Source of the DNA: a virus
Length of the DNA stretch: 26,007 nucleotides
IMG/VR virus record: IMGVR_UViG_3300010354_000554
Span: 1-26,007 of that record
Strand: one strand, 5' to 3'
Positions 25,601-26,007 of the stretch are shown here, piece by piece. The stretch's first letter is position 1; each line of letters starts with the position of its first letter. The position numbers were made by a program, and so were the translations under genes. The notes below the pieces were generated by a model, which did not search any database, was not told where the DNA came from, and was given only the letters and a program-made list of their open reading frames with translations.

Positions 25601-25943
25601 CTGCTAACTTTATATCATAATCATTAATCTTTACAACATATAGTGTTTCTGGAAGTAGATTTGTTGTTCCTATCCCAACTACAGAAGTGGTTGCAATTCC
25701 TATTGGTTGATGTGGGTTAGATGTACTATCCAAAAATGAATATTTTATTTCTTCGCCGGTAACAAAATAATGATACGGAATTCTAACTACGTCATTCTCC
25801 GCAGAAACAATTAAAGAACTACTACCATCAAAATAACGTTGAAAAATTGGATTGTTTTTATATGTCAGTTCAAAACTTTTTTTGATGTCATTATTAGTTC
25901 CTGTATAACCAGAATAACTATAGTTAATAAATCCTACTGTCAT
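22665..25943 (-). CDS. Virion structural protein in the gp7 position (candidate baseplate wedge)
   Basis: The 1092-residue product lies directly before gp8, where T4 has gp7 (1032 residues), the wedge initiator. Position and size fit, but I see no motif that proves homology. It begins MTVGFINYSYSGYTGTNNDI. Residues 165-240 hold a copy of the small EEI/RG-type domain (LLKIDDEIMKVVS, then RPWLGTEASTH). Five GxGY repeats occur (about 423-436, 469-482, 528-541, 832-846 and 875-888). Two copies of a fibre-like module with an INxxxQxPxxxY pattern lie near 315-375 and 595-670 (the second reads VFINDVLQVPGRGYTFRGGS). There are no membrane or signal segments. A CTAAATAG promoter-like element lies 15 bases upstream. 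Alternatively, this may be a phage-specific baseplate or tail-associated protein unrelated to gp7. Confidence 0.8.
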   Translation of the reverse strand: MTVGFINYSYSGYTGTNNDIKKSFELTYKNNPIFQRYFDGSSSLIVSAENDVVRIPYHYFVTGEEIKYSFLDSTSNPHQPIGIATTSVVGIGTTNLLPETLYVVKINDYDIKLAASAEDALRSIPKVFDITSVGIGSSHIFTSKKQNNKVIIGIDNVIQSPIVSSSSTTLLSNDVGFFDEKIYVTNTNFISGGDLLKIDDEIMKVVSVGISSTNAVSILRPWLGTEASTHSSSTVVTKVYGNYNIVNNTIYFEDAPYGKVPIPNPTNRADEVDYVGIETSSTFSGRVFLRSGVADETNETYLDNYIFDTVSNDFDGIKKSFDLKLGGSNVTGFSTDNAILLVNSIFQGPDDPEVNGDYDINENSGITSVTFSGNSSSNNYDVNTASIPRGGIILSVGSTQGFGYQPLVAAGGTAIVSLAGTIQSISIGNSGSGYRPGVQTIVNVGVKTESFGESNIEYIGIASISGGNIVSVAITNPGYGYTSSNPPIVIFDSPLSYTNLPLVYSSQSTAGVGTGAMVDIVVGQGSSVISFDIKTLGYGYKQNEILTVSIGGTSGIQTDTSLAFSEFQITIDKTQSDQFAAWTVGRLVVLDSIEEYFDGNRKIFPIIINGQQTTIKAKKGSNIDVQATLLVFINDVLQVPGRGYTFRGGSIIRFAEPPKEGDKCKILFFSGTADVDTKEVDILETIKVGDNVRINDDSMSLSQDSRLVTNIISADAIETNLYPGPGISQKETLLRPLTWCKHQEDILVNGKSVGKDRIIYEPYIQPATNIIQNVSTSSTIVFVESVKAFFDSEKEYTHDGTTEKPQNKIIIISQDTVVSSSATAIVSVAGTISMISISEGGAGYTTSPTVSISNPIGVGTTGVATATATVINGEISSIDLTYEGFGYNQSDPPYVLISPPSPKYEIIDKVSYEGDYGIITGINTVSVGVASTGITFDFYIPQDSILRDNDIISVGIATTGISGIQTGYYFTVFNSNVGNGVTSLNSDGSIVGVGTSFIDNIYQVASVSIGQTSVPGIGITNVTKVVVSVSSYNNLTGIGFSDFYGEYSWGLVKLPSRLKPKDFTTYANNGGISTSPVIQRFNRLKYIGYSTT
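23449..23480 (-). repeat. Near-identical 32-bp coding repeat, copy 2 (partner at 24679-24710)
   Basis: This is the second copy of the repeat described at 24679, encoding TAIVSVAGTI before the unit ISEGGAGYTTSPTVSI. A looser version encoding TAVVSAAGTI occurs in gp14 near 10570-10605. Confidence 0.7.
24679..24710 (-). repeat. Near-identical 32-bp coding repeat, copy 1 (partner at 23449-23480)
   Basis: Two 32-base segments in the gp7-position gene match at 27 of 32 positions when compared by eye. They encode TAIVSLAGTI and TAIVSVAGTI, the linker just before GxGY repeats. The DNA-level likeness exceeds that of the other repeat copies and suggests recent duplication or gene conversion between repeat units. 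Confidence 0.7.
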
Positions 25944-25957
25944 GGAACTTTTTTCAA

Positions 25958-25965
25958 CTATTTAG
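25958..25965 (-). promoter_or_regulatory. Late-promoter-like element CTAAATAG upstream of the gp7-position gene
   Basis: The minus strand reads CTAAATAG, preceded by T, so TCTAAATA differs from the T4 core at the second base. It again contains a TAA (25964-25962) that closes the frame entering from the right edge. The next ATG is about 15 bases on. Confidence 0.35.
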
Positions 25966-26007
25966 ATTATATTTAATTGATTTGATATTTCACTTAGTCC
26001 AAGATTA
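25962..26007 (-). CDS. Last codons of an upstream gene (possible gp6-position gene), right edge
   Basis: On the minus strand, only one of the three frames stays open from the right edge, giving about 14 codons (NLGLSEISNQLNII) and ending in TAA at 25964-25962. The other two frames hit stops at once. The spacing to the next ATG (about 18 bases) is like other junctions here. In T4 the gene before 7 is 6, a baseplate wedge protein. The fragment is too short to identify, so the call is from position only. Confidence 0.4.
   Translation of the reverse strand, partial: NLGLSEISNQLNII

Noticed and set aside
1-26007. CRISPR array, tRNA, insertion sequence, attachment site or defence system
   Set aside because: I looked for regular direct repeats with spacers, tRNA-like cloverleaf segments, transposase or integrase motifs and toxin-antitoxin-like pairs and saw none. 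The repeats present are coding repeats in structural proteins.

Overview
The window is a late structural and DNA-packaging cluster of a T4-like marine myovirus. It most resembles T4-like cyanophages (Synechococcus/Prochlorococcus phages) or close relatives such as pelagic myoviruses. The DNA is visibly AT-rich. Every supported gene lies on the minus strand with very short intergenic gaps, and the order follows the T4 structural operon. I assigned families by recognising the proteins; no search was run.

Read in the direction of transcription (right edge to left edge), the layout is as follows. A few C-terminal codons of an upstream gene are followed by a 1092-residue protein in the gp7 position, baseplate wedge gp8, a 1853-residue DUF4815-type structural protein, and an 844-residue structural protein beginning with a DPLAQSFF module. 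Next come two small overlapping proteins (91 and 56 residues), neck proteins gp13 and gp14, tail completion protein gp15, and small terminase gp16. A 401-residue mosaic protein of unknown function precedes large terminase gp17. A 76-residue four-cysteine protein then leads to tail sheath gp18, tail tube gp19, portal gp20, a 53-residue gp67-like core protein, a 105-residue protein with a T4-style capsid-targeting leader, and the N-terminal 142 residues of another probable virion protein. T4 places gp21 soon after gp20, but gp21 is not seen here.

Together these genes encode baseplate parts, neck, tail tube and sheath, portal, prohead-core components and the packaging motor. Copies of the T4 late promoter core (TATAAATA and one-base variants) precede many genes. 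In several cases the core is built over the TAA stop codon of the upstream gene. They suggest about eight overlapping late transcription units. Many adjacent genes are translationally coupled (ATGA, TAATG, or 1-5 base gaps).

I see no tRNA, CRISPR array, insertion sequence, integrase or metabolic gene, and no gene-free stretch longer than 300 bases. The most interesting points are the capsid-targeting leader on the 105-residue protein, a domain it shares with the mosaic protein between the terminase subunits, stop-codon-embedded late promoters, and small repeat domains scattered across neck and baseplate proteins.
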